This document shows, piece by piece, positions 1 through 8,636 of a stretch of 64,000 nucleotides of DNA. The DNA comes from Pseudomonas gingeri (GTDB lineage: Bacteria > Pseudomonadota > Gammaproteobacteria > Pseudomonadales > Pseudomonadaceae). How positions within the stretch are numbered: position 1 is the first letter of the stretch; the number at the start of each line of letters is the position of its first letter. The notes beneath the pieces are model-generated. The model was given only the letters and a program-made list of their open reading frames with translations, was not told the origin of the DNA and did not search any database. Both the position numbers and the translations under genes were made by a program. The stretch spans positions 203,975-267,974 of the forward strand of contig NZ_JACAOS010000028.1 of assembly GCF_013386165.1 (NCBI RefSeq), written 5' to 3'.

Positions 1-16
1 GCTCGCTCCTACAGGG
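1..16. repeat. REP element fragment at window edge
   Basis: The first bases (gctcgctcctacaggg) match one arm of the REP palindromes found elsewhere in the window, for example at 63155-63184. The other arm lies outside the window. Confidence 0.6.
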
Positions 17-279
17 GAAGTAGCCGCCGATCGTCATCCCACACGCTTTGTCACCCCTGACACAACGCTTGTCGCCATTCCTTCCGCTCACGACCCGTGT
101 AGAATCGAGCTATTCATCGCCAGTCATCCCCCGGCGGGTTTATGAGCTCAGGCTGAAGCGCACGGCGATCCCGTGGCGTTATCGGCAGCTTTCGGACACA
201 CGGCCATTTCTGAGTGTTCCCGAGGACAATAGAAGCTCACTCCCCACTTTGATACCTGATTAGCCGCCCGGAGTGCTCC

Positions 280-2127
280 ATGCCTGATTACCGCTCGAAA
301 ACATCCACCCACGGTCGCAACATGGCCGGTGCCCGTGCCCTCTGGCGCGCCACGGGGATGAAAGACGCCGACTTCAAGAAACCGATCATCGCCGTCGCCA
401 ACTCCTTCACCCAATTCGTTCCCGGTCACGTCCACCTCAAGGACATGGGCCAACTGGTCGCCCGCGAGATCGAACGCGCCGGTGGCGTGGCCAAGGAATT
501 CAACACCATCGCCGTGGATGACGGCATCGCCATGGGCCACGACGGCATGCTGTATTCGCTGCCGAGCCGCGAGATCATCGCCGACTCCGTCGAATACATG
601 GTCAATGCCCACTGCGCCGACGCCATCGTCTGCATCTCCAACTGCGACAAGATCACCCCCGGCATGCTGATGGCCGCCCTGCGCCTGAACATCCCGGTGA
701 TCTTCGTGTCCGGCGGCCCGATGGAAGCCGGCAAGACCAAACTCGCCTCCCACGGCCTCGACCTGGTGGACGCCATGGTCATCGCCGCCGACTCCAGCGC
801 CTCTGACGAGAAGGTTGCCGAGTACGAGCGCAGCGCGTGCCCGACCTGCGGTTCGTGCTCCGGCATGTTCACCGCCAACTCGATGAACTGCCTCACCGAA
901 GCCCTGGGCCTGGCCCTGCCGGGCAACGGTTCGGCCCTGGCGACCCACTCCGACCGCGAGCAGCTGTTCCTGCAGGCCGGTCGTACCATCGTCGAGCTGT
1001 GCCAGCGTTACTACGGTGACAACGATGACTCGGTGTTGCCGCGCAACATTGCCAATATCAAGGCGTTCGAAAACGCCATGACCCTGGACATCGCCATGGG
1101 CGGTTCCACCAACACCATCCTGCACCTGCTGGCCGCCGCCCAGGAAGCCGAGATCGATTTCGACCTGCACGACATCGACCGCCTGTCCCGCCACGTGCCA
1201 CAGCTGTGCAAAGTCGCACCGAACATCCAGAAGTACCACATGGAAGACGTGCACCGCGCCGGCGGGATCTTCAGCATCCTCGGCGAGCTGGCCCGTGGCG
1301 GCCTGCTGCACACCGAACTGCCGACCGTGCACAGCAGGACCCTGGCCGAAGGTATCGCCAAGTGGGACATCACCCAGACCAGCGATGAAGCGGTGCACAC
1401 CTTCTTCAAGGCCGGCCCCGCCGGTATCCCGACCCAGACCGCGTTCAGCCAGTCGACCCGTTGGGAAACCCTGGATGACGACCGTGAAAACGGCTGCATC
1501 CGCAGTGTCGAGCATGCCTATTCGAAAGAAGGCGGCCTGGCCGTGCTGTACGGCAACATCGCCCTGGACGGCTGCGTGGTGAAAACCGCCGGCGTCGACG
1601 AGTCGATCCACGTGTTCGAAGGCAACGCGAAAATCTTCGAAAGCCAGGACAGCGCCGTACGCGGCATCCTCGCCGACGAAGTGCAGGCCGGCGACATCGT
1701 GATCATCCGTTACGAAGGTCCGAAAGGCGGCCCGGGCATGCAGGAAATGCTCTATCCGACCTCCTACCTGAAGTCCAAGGGCCTGGGCAAAGCCTGCGCC
1801 CTGCTGACCGACGGGCGTTTCTCCGGCGGTACCTCGGGCCTGTCCATCGGCCACGCTTCTCCGGAAGCGGCTGCGGGCGGCGCGATTGGCCTGGTTCAGG
1901 ACGGCGACAAGGTGCTGATCGACATTCCGAATCGCTCGATCAACCTGTTGGTCAGTGATGAAGAGCTGGCGGCACGCCGTGCCGAGCAGGACAAGAAAGG
2001 CTGGAAGCCGGTGGAAGTGCGTCCACGCAAGGTGACCACGGCCTTGAAGGCCTACGCGTTGCTCGCCACCAGCGCCGATAAAGGCGCGGTACGCGACAAG
2101 GCGATGCTGGACAAGCTGGTGCCTTAA
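280..2127 (+). CDS. ilvD: Dihydroxy-acid dehydratase
   Basis: This enzyme dehydrates 2,3-dihydroxy-isovalerate and 2,3-dihydroxy-methylvalerate to the 2-oxo acids, the step before transamination in valine, leucine and isoleucine synthesis. The 615-residue protein has the family length. The IlvD/Edd signature is visible: CISNCDKITPGM near residues 118-129 (cluster ligand Cys122) and CPTCGSCSGMF near 187-197, both involved in holding the Fe-S cluster. The ATG follows a gagtgctcc stretch that is only a modest ribosome site. A strong hairpin terminator follows at 2143-2173, so the gene is probably transcribed alone. A 663-codon reading frame on the opposite strand is a codon-bias shadow. Confidence 0.98.
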   Translation: MPDYRSKTSTHGRNMAGARALWRATGMKDADFKKPIIAVANSFTQFVPGHVHLKDMGQLVAREIERAGGVAKEFNTIAVDDGIAMGHDGMLYSLPSREIIADSVEYMVNAHCADAIVCISNCDKITPGMLMAALRLNIPVIFVSGGPMEAGKTKLASHGLDLVDAMVIAADSSASDEKVAEYERSACPTCGSCSGMFTANSMNCLTEALGLALPGNGSALATHSDREQLFLQAGRTIVELCQRYYGDNDDSVLPRNIANIKAFENAMTLDIAMGGSTNTILHLLAAAQEAEIDFDLHDIDRLSRHVPQLCKVAPNIQKYHMEDVHRAGGIFSILGELARGGLLHTELPTVHSRTLAEGIAKWDITQTSDEAVHTFFKAGPAGIPTQTAFSQSTRWETLDDDRENGCIRSVEHAYSKEGGLAVLYGNIALDGCVVKTAGVDESIHVFEGNAKIFESQDSAVRGILADEVQAGDIVIIRYEGPKGGPGMQEMLYPTSYLKSKGLGKACALLTDGRFSGGTSGLSIGHASPEAAAGGAIGLVQDGDKVLIDIPNRSINLLVSDEELAARRAEQDKKGWKPVEVRPRKVTTALKAYALLATSADKGAVRDKAMLDKLVP

Positions 2128-2142
2128 GCCACCCCGCACGCT

Positions 2143-2173
2143 AAAAAGCCCGGCGATAGTGCCGGGCTTTTTA
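2143..2173 (+). terminator. Rho-independent terminator after ilvD
   Basis: The arms aaaagcccggc and gccgggctttttag flank a 6-base loop and end in a T run, 16 bases after the ilvD stop. An A run on the other side means it could also stop transcription of the convergent gene at 2202-2783. Confidence 0.9.
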
Positions 2174-2201
2174 GCGTCGTTTGTTCAGCCCCTCATCTAC
2201 C

Positions 2202-2783
2202 TCACTGCAATCGAATGGCCACGACCGGCACCATTAAGTCGATGCCGTAAGCTTTCTGAATTTCGCGATCCTGAAAAAAAGCAGTGATAAACGAGCAAAG
2301 ATTTTTTGCCGAGGCAAAGGTCGCTTGCCCGAAATTGGGATCAAAGAAGCGCATTTTCTGATCCGCTTCTTTGAACACCGCGCATGCATGTTTACCCGCG
2401 ATCAGAATGAAGGCCCCTGGGGTATTCATCATGTAACCGGCGATTTGTAAATAGGGTGCAGGGCTGACGTTATATCCCGAGACTCGCCAGCCGGTGCTCA
2501 GGGCCGCCAACTCAACCCGCCGGGGAACCTGCGGCAAAATACCCTGCACATCATCCGGACTATCGATGATCGCCTGTAACTTGTCGGCGTACATCCAGGT
2601 CGCCTCTTCCTCCTTGGCGCTGCGAAATTCGACACCGTTTCGGCGCATGGCCAGATAGATCAGGCACAAGGCGTAGCAGACACCGTCTTTACTGCGTAGG
2701 TCATGGCGTTTTATATAATCGCCTTGTTTGAGCTTGCCACAAGTCCCTTCAAAACTTTTCGCATACCTTGCAAAAGCGCCCAT
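2202..2783 (-). CDS. YopT/AvrPphB-like C58 cysteine protease
   Basis: The 193-residue protein carries the order of catalytic motifs expected for peptidase family C58, which includes Yersinia YopT and Pseudomonas syringae AvrPphB. There is a Cys at 36 (DGVCYALCL), a His at 132 (GKHACAVF) and an Asp at 148 in FFDPNFG, the most diagnostic family motif. The ATG at 2783 is preceded by GGGAG at good spacing; the longer frame would need a TTG start. There is no signal peptide or membrane segment. C58 enzymes are often type III effectors or domains of larger toxins, but no secretion genes lie nearby, so delivery and target are unknown. The gene and its 5' flank look more AT-rich than the neighbours, which suggests transfer. 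Family call fairly sure; role not known. Confidence 0.75.
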   Translation of the reverse strand: MGAFARYAKSFEGTCGKLKQGDYIKRHDLRSKDGVCYALCLIYLAMRRNGVEFRSAKEEEATWMYADKLQAIIDSPDDVQGILPQVPRRVELAALSTGWRVSGYNVSPAPYLQIAGYMMNTPGAFILIAGKHACAVFKEADQKMRFFDPNFGQATFASAKNLCSFITAFFQDREIQKAYGIDLMVPVVAIRLQ

Positions 2784-3057
2784 CACCACTCCCAAATATA
2801 AAATTCAAAAGTGCGGTCCGCCCACCAACCATTCAGCAATCGACTGCAAGATAACCGCACCGCCAGGATTCTAGCGAGCTCGTAAAAACACTATCTATAA
2901 ATTAACGCCCACCTGCATCCAAGCGCCACCGGCTTATTCCAAAAACACCAGTCGCCATTCCATATCGTTATTAAATCTATATATTTCAAGCTGTTAGGCT
3001 TACCGGTTCACAATTGCCGACCAGAGCAATTGGCACCTATCGTTTTTCGGAGCTTCA
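2784..3057. promoter_or_regulatory. AT-rich divergent intergenic region
   Basis: This 274-base gap separates the minus-strand C58 gene from the plus-strand cystine transporter and must hold both promoters. It is clearly AT-rich (tattaaatctatatattt near 2967-2986). I could not fix -35/-10 boxes with confidence and see no further gene in it. Confidence 0.4.
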
Positions 3058-4449
3058 ATGAATCTGCCGCTGATTCTCAACCTGCTGGTGTTCCTCGCCC
3101 TCCTGCTAGGCCTGGCCCAAACCCGTCGCACCACCTTCAGCCTGGCGAAAAAAGTGCTGCTCGCCCTGGCCCTGGGGGTGATCTTCGGTATCGCCCTGCA
3201 CAGCCTCTATGGCGACGGCAACCCGGTGCTCAAGGCCTCCATCGGCTGGTTCGACCTGGTCGGCAATGGCTACGTGCAATTGCTGCAGATGATCGTGATC
3301 CCGCTGGTGTTCGCCTCGATCCTCAGCGCCGTGGCCCGCCTGCACAACGCCACGTCCCTGGGCAAGATCAGTTTCCTGACCATCGGTACGTTGCTGTTCA
3401 CCACGGCCATCGCCGCGCTGATCGGTATCGGCCTGACCAACCTGTTTGGCCTCACGGCCCAAGGCCTGGTGGCCGGGACCCAGGAAATGGCCCGCCTGCA
3501 ACTGATCCAGAGCGATTACGCGGGCAAGGTCGCCGACCTGAACGTGCCACAACTGCTGCTCTCGTTCATTCCACAGAACCCCTTTGCCGACCTGGCCCGG
3601 GCCAAGCCGACTTCGATCATCAGTGTGGTGATCTTTGCCGCGTTCATGGGCGTGGCCGCGCTGCAACTGCTCAAGGATGACGCCGAGAAGGGTCAGAAGG
3701 TGGTGAATGCCATCGATACCCTGCAAGCCTGGGTCACGCGGTTGGTGCGCCTGGTGATGAAACTCACGCCCTACGGCGTGCTGGCACTGATGACCAAGGT
3801 GGTCGCCGGTTCCAACCTGCAGGACATCATCAAGCTGGGCAGTTTCGTGGTGGTGTCGTACATCGGCCTGGGCTTGATGTTCGTGGTCCACGGGCTGCTG
3901 GTGTCGCTGGCCGGGATCAACCCGCTGCGCTTCTTCCGCAAGATCTGGCCGGTGCTGACCTTTGCCTTCACCAGCCGCTCCAGTGCGGCGAGCATTCCGC
4001 TGAGCATTGAAGCCCAGACCCGCCGGTTGGGGATTCCACAATCGATTGCCAGCTTTGCCGCCTCGTTCGGCGCGACCATCGGCCAGAACGGTTGTGCCGG
4101 GTTGTATCCGGCGATGCTGGCGGTGATGGTTGCGCCGACGGTGGGGATCAACCCGTTGGACCCGCTGTGGATTGCGACGCTGGTGGCGATTGTGACCTTG
4201 AGTTCAGCCGGGGTGGCCGGAGTCGGTGGCGGGGCGACGTTCGCCGCGCTGATCGTGCTGCCGGCAATGGGCTTGCCGGTCTCGCTGGTGGCGCTGCTGA
4301 TTTCCGTGGAGCCACTGATCGACATGGGGCGCACGGCGTTGAACGTGAGTGGTTCGATCACTGCTGGGGCGATCACCAGCCAGGTTATGCAGCAGACTGA
4401 CAAGGCTTTGTTGGAGGCTGATGAGCATGGGGAGTTGGCGCAGGCTTGA
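3058..4449 (+). CDS. tcyP: L-cystine symporter, TcyP/YdjN type
   Basis: An inner-membrane carrier of the dicarboxylate/amino acid:cation symporter (SDF) family, 463 residues with many hydrophobic helices. The N-terminal segment, the QLLQMIVIPLVFASI stretch and the later SRSSAASIPLS and AGVAGVGGGATFAALIVLP segments fit the YdjN/TcyP subgroup that imports cystine. It would supply sulfur and help thiol balance. The ATG has a GGAG ribosome site 5 bases upstream. It is a single gene bounded by the divergent region upstream and a REP pair downstream. The substrate is inferred from subgroup resemblance; a general dicarboxylate symporter is the alternative. Confidence 0.85.
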   Translation: MNLPLILNLLVFLALLLGLAQTRRTTFSLAKKVLLALALGVIFGIALHSLYGDGNPVLKASIGWFDLVGNGYVQLLQMIVIPLVFASILSAVARLHNATSLGKISFLTIGTLLFTTAIAALIGIGLTNLFGLTAQGLVAGTQEMARLQLIQSDYAGKVADLNVPQLLLSFIPQNPFADLARAKPTSIISVVIFAAFMGVAALQLLKDDAEKGQKVVNAIDTLQAWVTRLVRLVMKLTPYGVLALMTKVVAGSNLQDIIKLGSFVVVSYIGLGLMFVVHGLLVSLAGINPLRFFRKIWPVLTFAFTSRSSAASIPLSIEAQTRRLGIPQSIASFAASFGATIGQNGCAGLYPAMLAVMVAPTVGINPLDPLWIATLVAIVTLSSAGVAGVGGGATFAALIVLPAMGLPVSLVALLISVEPLIDMGRTALNVSGSITAGAITSQVMQQTDKALLEADEHGELAQA

Positions 4450-4473
4450 GTTGGGTAGCGCCTGATGGATTGC

Positions 4474-4565
4474 TATCGCGAGCAAGCTTGCTCCTACAAG
4501 ATTTCGCGTCGCTCACAACATTTTGAGTCGACACGGAACCTGTAGGAGCAAGCCTGCTCGCGATG
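4474..4565. repeat. REP pair (inverted)
   Basis: Two inverted copies, 4475-4500 and 4540-4564, have the core gcgagcaagcttgctcctac and are about 40 bases apart. They lie between convergent tcyP and folA and can fold into a long hairpin that would serve as a bidirectional transcript end. Confidence 0.85.
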
Positions 4566-4568
4566 CTT

Positions 4569-5081
4569 TCAGGCTTTTTCCCACACCTCGAAACTGAACG
4601 CCGGCTTGCCATCCGCCGCCGGGTGCGGCTCATCCGACACCAACGCCCACAGGCTCTCATCGATCTGCGGAAACCAGGCATCGCCTTCCGGGCTCAGCGC
4701 CACGCGGGTCAGGTACAGCCGATCCGCCTGCTCCAAGCCCTGGGCATACAACTGCGCCCCGCCGATCAGCATCAGCTCGCTCGCGCCCTGCTCCAGCGCC
4801 CACTGTTCCGCGCGCACCAGCGCCGCCTCCAGCGACGGAAAAACCTCCGCGCCTTCCAGCTGCAGACCGGCCTGGCGACTGACCACCAGGTTCAACCGGC
4901 CCGGCAACGGCCGGCCCAGGGAATCCCAGGTCTTGCGCCCCATGATGATCGGCTTGCCGAGGGTCGTGGCCTTGAAATACTTGAAATCCGCCGGCAAATG
5001 CCAGGGCATGCTGTTGTCGACGCCGATCACGCGGTTTTCACCGAGGGCCGCAATCAGGCTTAAAGGGAGAGTTCTGTTCAT
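4569..5081 (-). CDS. folA: Dihydrofolate reductase
   Basis: Reduces dihydrofolate to tetrahydrofolate with NADPH, regenerating the cofactor oxidised by thymidylate synthase (thyA at 25521 in this window). The 170-residue protein has the normal bacterial length. It shows ALGENRVIGVDNSMPWHLPADFK near the N-terminus, with the active-site Asp in the PADF segment, then GRKTWDSLGRPLPGR for cofactor binding. I chose the ATG at 5081 over the upstream one because the homologous core starts there. It is divergent from the DUF2868 gene. Confidence 0.97.
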   Translation of the reverse strand: MNRTLPLSLIAALGENRVIGVDNSMPWHLPADFKYFKATTLGKPIIMGRKTWDSLGRPLPGRLNLVVSRQAGLQLEGAEVFPSLEAALVRAEQWALEQGASELMLIGGAQLYAQGLEQADRLYLTRVALSPEGDAWFPQIDESLWALVSDEPHPAADGKPAFSFEVWEKA

Positions 5082-5221
5082 GCCGCCGAGGATACCAGAG
5101 CCCATGGGCCGACTCGGACATACGCCGACAAAATTAACTCGCCCTGGCCACCACGGACAGCGGGATGCAGCTCCCCGCCACAGCGGTTATGCTTCCCACT
5201 CACTTGAGCCCAGGACGCCGC

Positions 5222-6601
5222 GTGACTGAACCGACTCCCCTGCACCGTCTCTGGCTGACCGAGACGGTGCGCCTGCGCGAAGAACAGGCAGGTCCGCTGG
5301 AAGACCTCGAAGCCAATCGCCGCGCCCGCGTCGCGGGGGGCGACCTGCCGACCCGCATCCAGCACCGCGCCCTCTGGCTGGCCGAACGCGATGGCCTGCT
5401 CACAGCGTTGCAACATTGGTTGCAAGGCGCCCGGCTGGCACTGCTGATCCTGGCCGTGGTGGTGATCGTCAGCGGCGCCGGCATGGCCTTCGCCGCCTTG
5501 GGCAACGGCCAGGCACCGGTCAATGTGTTCTGGGCCCTGGGCAGCCTGCTCGGCCTGAACCTGCTGTTGCTGCTGAGCTGGGCCCTGGGCCTGGCCTTTG
5601 CCGGTGAACACGCCGCCAGCTTCGGCCGCCTCTGGTTGTGGCTCAGCGAAAAACTCGCCCGCGATGCCCAGGCCGCGCAACTGGCGCCGGCCCTGTTGCT
5701 GATGTTGCAGCGCCGACACCTCAATCGCTGGGCCATCGGCACGCTGGTCCACGGCCTCTGGTTGCTGGCCATGCTCAGCGCTTTGCTCCTGCTGCTGCTG
5801 TTGATGTCGACCCGGCGCTACGGTTTTATCTGGGAAACCACCCTGCTGCGCGGCGACACCTTTGTCGCGGTGACCGAGGCCCTCGGCGCCCTGCCCGCCC
5901 TGTTCGGCTTCAGCCTGCCCGACCCCGAGATGATCCGCGCCAGCGGCAATAGCGCCCTGAACCTGGAAACCGCCCGACACGCCTGGGCCACCTGGCTGGT
6001 GGGGGTGCTGGTGGTCTACGGCGTGTTGCCGCGCCTGCTGCTCGGCGGATTCTGTCTCTGGCGCTGGCGGCTCGGCAGCCGCTCCCTGAGCCTGGACCTC
6101 AACCTGCCCGGCTACGCGCAACTGCGCGAGCGCCTGATGCCCAGCAGCGAACGCCTGGGGATCAGCGATGCGGCGCCCGACGCCCTGCACAACGCCGAGG
6201 CCGGGGCCACGGCCCTGGAAAGCGAGGGCGCCTTGCTGGTAGCCATCGAACTGGACAGCCAGCGCCCCTGGCCACCGACCTTGCCGAAGAGCGTCCGCGA
6301 CGCCGGCATCCTCGACAGCCGCGAGTCGCGGCAAAAACTCCTCGAACAATTGACCCGCTTCCCGCCGGCGCGCCTGGCGATCGCCTGCGACCCACGGCGC
6401 TCGCCGGACCGTGGCAGCCTCGGACTGATCGCCGAACTGGCCCGCAGCGCCGCAGCCACCCGCGTCTGGCTGCTGCAAGCGCCCCCCGGCCAGGCGCTGG
6501 ATGCCGATCGCCTCGGCGACTGGCACAACGCCCTGCAACAGTTGGAGCTACCCTTCGCCGACAGCGCCCCGCTGAACTGGCTGGAGACCGGCCATGACTA
6601 A
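5222..6601 (+). CDS. DUF2868 multi-pass membrane protein
   Basis: A 459-residue inner-membrane protein of unknown function with four clear hydrophobic regions: roughly residues 77-98, 104-135, 178-205 and 262-285. These are followed by a long soluble C-terminal part. It belongs to the DUF2868 group by its overall pattern and by its tight coupling to a DUF3482 GTPase, whose start overlaps its last 8 bases. The GTG at 5222 is preceded by CAGGA at six bases; the upstream in-frame ATG codons lack a ribosome site. The last residues of the soluble part resemble a nucleotide-binding-like fold only weakly. The conserved pairing suggests the GTPase acts at or on this membrane protein. Confidence 0.8.
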   Translation: MTEPTPLHRLWLTETVRLREEQAGPLEDLEANRRARVAGGDLPTRIQHRALWLAERDGLLTALQHWLQGARLALLILAVVVIVSGAGMAFAALGNGQAPVNVFWALGSLLGLNLLLLLSWALGLAFAGEHAASFGRLWLWLSEKLARDAQAAQLAPALLLMLQRRHLNRWAIGTLVHGLWLLAMLSALLLLLLLMSTRRYGFIWETTLLRGDTFVAVTEALGALPALFGFSLPDPEMIRASGNSALNLETARHAWATWLVGVLVVYGVLPRLLLGGFCLWRWRLGSRSLSLDLNLPGYAQLRERLMPSSERLGISDAAPDALHNAEAGATALESEGALLVAIELDSQRPWPPTLPKSVRDAGILDSRESRQKLLEQLTRFPPARLAIACDPRRSPDRGSLGLIAELARSAAATRVWLLQAPPGQALDADRLGDWHNALQQLELPFADSAPLNWLETGHD

Positions 6602-7967
6602 AGCCCTGAAGCTGGCCGTGGTCGGCCACACCAATGTTGGCAAGACCTCGTTGCTGCGAACCCTCACCCGCGATGTCGGCTTCGGTGAAGTCTCCCACCG
6701 CCCCAGCACCACCCGGCACGTGGAAGGCGCACGGTTGTCGGTGGACGGCGAAGCACTGCTCGAACTCTACGACACCCCGGGGCTGGAAGACGCCATCGCC
6801 CTGCTCGACTACCTCGAACGCCTGGATCGCCCCGGCGAACGCCTCGACGGCCCGGCCCGGGTCGCGCGTTTTCTCGACGGCAGCGAAGCCCGCCAGCGCT
6901 TCGAACAGGAAGCCAAGGTGCTGCGCCAATTGCTGGCCTCGGACGCCGGTCTTTATGTGATCGACGCCCGCGAACCGGTGCTGGCCAAATACCGTGACGA
7001 ACTGAGCGTACTCGCCAGTTGCGGCAAGCCGCTGTTACCGGTGCTCAACTTTGTCAGCAGTGCAGAACAACGCGAGCCGCAATGGCGTGAAGCCCTGGCC
7101 CGCCGGGGCTTGCATGCCTTGGTGCGGTTCGACAGCGTGGCCCCGCCAGAGGATGGTGAACGGCGGCTGTATGAAAGCCTGGCGCTGTTGCTGGAGGGCG
7201 CGCGGCCCCAGTTGGAGCGACTGGTCCTCGACCTGGAAGCACAGCGAGGGGCACGACGCCAAAGCGCCAACCGGTTGATCGCCGAACTGCTGATCGACTG
7301 TGGGGCCTGTCGGCGTAGTGTGATCAGCGCGGCCGACGCGCAAACCCGGGCCATCGACGAACTGCGCCAAGCCGTGCGCCGACGGGAGCAACGTTGTGTC
7401 GAGGCCTTGCTCAAGCTCTACGGGTTCCGCCCCGGCGACGCGGCGGCGGGTGATCTGCCATTGCTGGATGGACGCTGGGGTGATGATCTGTTCAACCCGG
7501 AAACCCTCAAGCAACTGGGCGTCAAGGTCGGCGGCGGGATTGCCGCGGGGGCAGCGGCGGGTGCCGGTATCGACCTGCTGGTGGGTGGCCTGACCCTCGG
7601 CGCGGCCGCCCTGGCCGGCGCCATTGCCGGTGGCGCCCTGCAAACCGCCCGCAGCTATGGCAGCCGCTTGCTGGGCAAACTCAAGGGACAACGGGAACTG
7701 ACCGTCGATGACAACGTGCTGCGGCTGCTGGCGCTGCGCCAACGGCAACTGCTGCACGCCCTGGAAGCCCGTGGGCATGCGGCGATGGAAAGCATCAAGA
7801 TGAGCCTGCCGGCGGATACCCACTGGCGTGAGGGCAAACTGCCCGAGGCCTTGCACAAGGCCCGGGCACATCCGCAATGGTCGTCGCTCAACCCCCAGGC
7901 CCGATTGAATCAGCCAGAACGCCAGGAGCAAATCGATCTGTTGCTGCAACGCCTGGCTGAAACCTGA
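6594..7967 (+). CDS. Membrane-associated GTPase with DUF3482 domain
   Basis: A 457-residue protein with an N-terminal TRAFAC-type G domain: the P-loop GHTNVGKTS sits at residues 11-19 and the G3 motif DTPGLED near 61-67. A canonical NKxD is not obvious; VLNFVSS near residue 150 occupies that place. The C-terminal half (DUF3482) includes a glycine/alanine-rich hydrophobic stretch around residues 310-345 that could insert in a membrane. It overlaps the upstream DUF2868 gene by 8 bases and has its own GGAG ribosome site, so the two are translationally coupled. GTP binding is well supported; the process it controls is unknown. Confidence 0.85.
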   Translation: MTKALKLAVVGHTNVGKTSLLRTLTRDVGFGEVSHRPSTTRHVEGARLSVDGEALLELYDTPGLEDAIALLDYLERLDRPGERLDGPARVARFLDGSEARQRFEQEAKVLRQLLASDAGLYVIDAREPVLAKYRDELSVLASCGKPLLPVLNFVSSAEQREPQWREALARRGLHALVRFDSVAPPEDGERRLYESLALLLEGARPQLERLVLDLEAQRGARRQSANRLIAELLIDCGACRRSVISAADAQTRAIDELRQAVRRREQRCVEALLKLYGFRPGDAAAGDLPLLDGRWGDDLFNPETLKQLGVKVGGGIAAGAAAGAGIDLLVGGLTLGAAALAGAIAGGALQTARSYGSRLLGKLKGQRELTVDDNVLRLLALRQRQLLHALEARGHAAMESIKMSLPADTHWREGKLPEALHKARAHPQWSSLNPQARLNQPERQEQIDLLLQRLAET

Positions 7968-7977
7968 AACAGCGCGG

Positions 7978-8514
7978 TCAGCTATACCATTTGAACTTCA
8001 GGAAAGTCCGCCCCATGTGCTTGATCCAGTCCTCTTCGGCCCGACTGAAAATGTCCTCGCCGTCGATATCAAAGTAAACCACCGAATCCAGGGTCCCATT
8101 ATTGTCGGTGTCATGGGCCGAGGCCTTGTAGAGCAGGGTCTGGTTTCTCGGCGTCCCGGTCCCTTCATGAAGATGCAGCCTCACCACATTCGGTGACTTG
8201 TCGTGGTGATAGTTCTCGGCAAATACCTTGATATAGCGCTGCCAGCTTTTCCCCTGGTTAAACCAGCCGAACTTCAGGAATCCATTGGCAAAGGCCCGGA
8301 GCAGTTTTTCATCCTTGGCGTTGTCCTTGCCATCACGGTTGACGTCACCCCCGAACTGCAAGTCCGTGACCCCATCGGCGGTCATATCGACCGCCGCCGC
8401 CTTGAACACCAGTTTGTCGGGTTTGCCCGCCACTTCTTCATAAAAGCGCAGCAACACGGTATCGGCCCGGCCATTGCCGCTGCGATCCTGGGCGGTCATT
8501 CTCAAATAACGCAT
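7978..8514 (-). CDS. EF-hand/dockerin-like repeat protein B
   Basis: A 178-residue protein made of two similar units of about 90 residues. Each unit opens with a RYL/RYIK segment, continues with a V-L-FYEE-like strand, and ends with a calcium-loop pattern. The loops visible are DVNRDGKDNAKD (D1, N3, D5, G6, D12) and the weaker DIDGEDIFSRAE, plus DNNGTLD. It lacks a signal peptide and has no RTX nonapeptides. It is a paralogue of the next gene upstream (8637-9206): both begin MRYL with AGGAG a few bases before. It lies on the same strand downstream of the outer-membrane factor of the peptide exporter. Calcium binding is inferred from the loops; function unknown. Confidence 0.75.
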   Translation of the reverse strand: MRYLRMTAQDRSGNGRADTVLLRFYEEVAGKPDKLVFKAAAVDMTADGVTDLQFGGDVNRDGKDNAKDEKLLRAFANGFLKFGWFNQGKSWQRYIKVFAENYHHDKSPNVVRLHLHEGTGTPRNQTLLYKASAHDTDNNGTLDSVVYFDIDGEDIFSRAEEDWIKHMGRTFLKFKWYS

Positions 8515-8636
8515 AAAAAACTCCTTTCCATGTGAGCCACCACCTTAGTGCAGCGAATCTTTCAGCCACCAGACCAGGATTCCTGAGCTTGTGTGCGAAA
8601 CCGCGCTCTGTGCCGAGAGGCACGGTAACGCTCCGG

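Noticed and set aside
148..2139. 663-codon open frame antisense to ilvD, and similar long frames opposite folA/DUF2868, tcyP, ptsP, tex and gshA
   Set aside because: GC3-rich Pseudomonas genes leave long open antisense frames. The translations are low-complexity (Gly/Ala/His/Gln-rich) and the opposite strand carries recognisable proteins.
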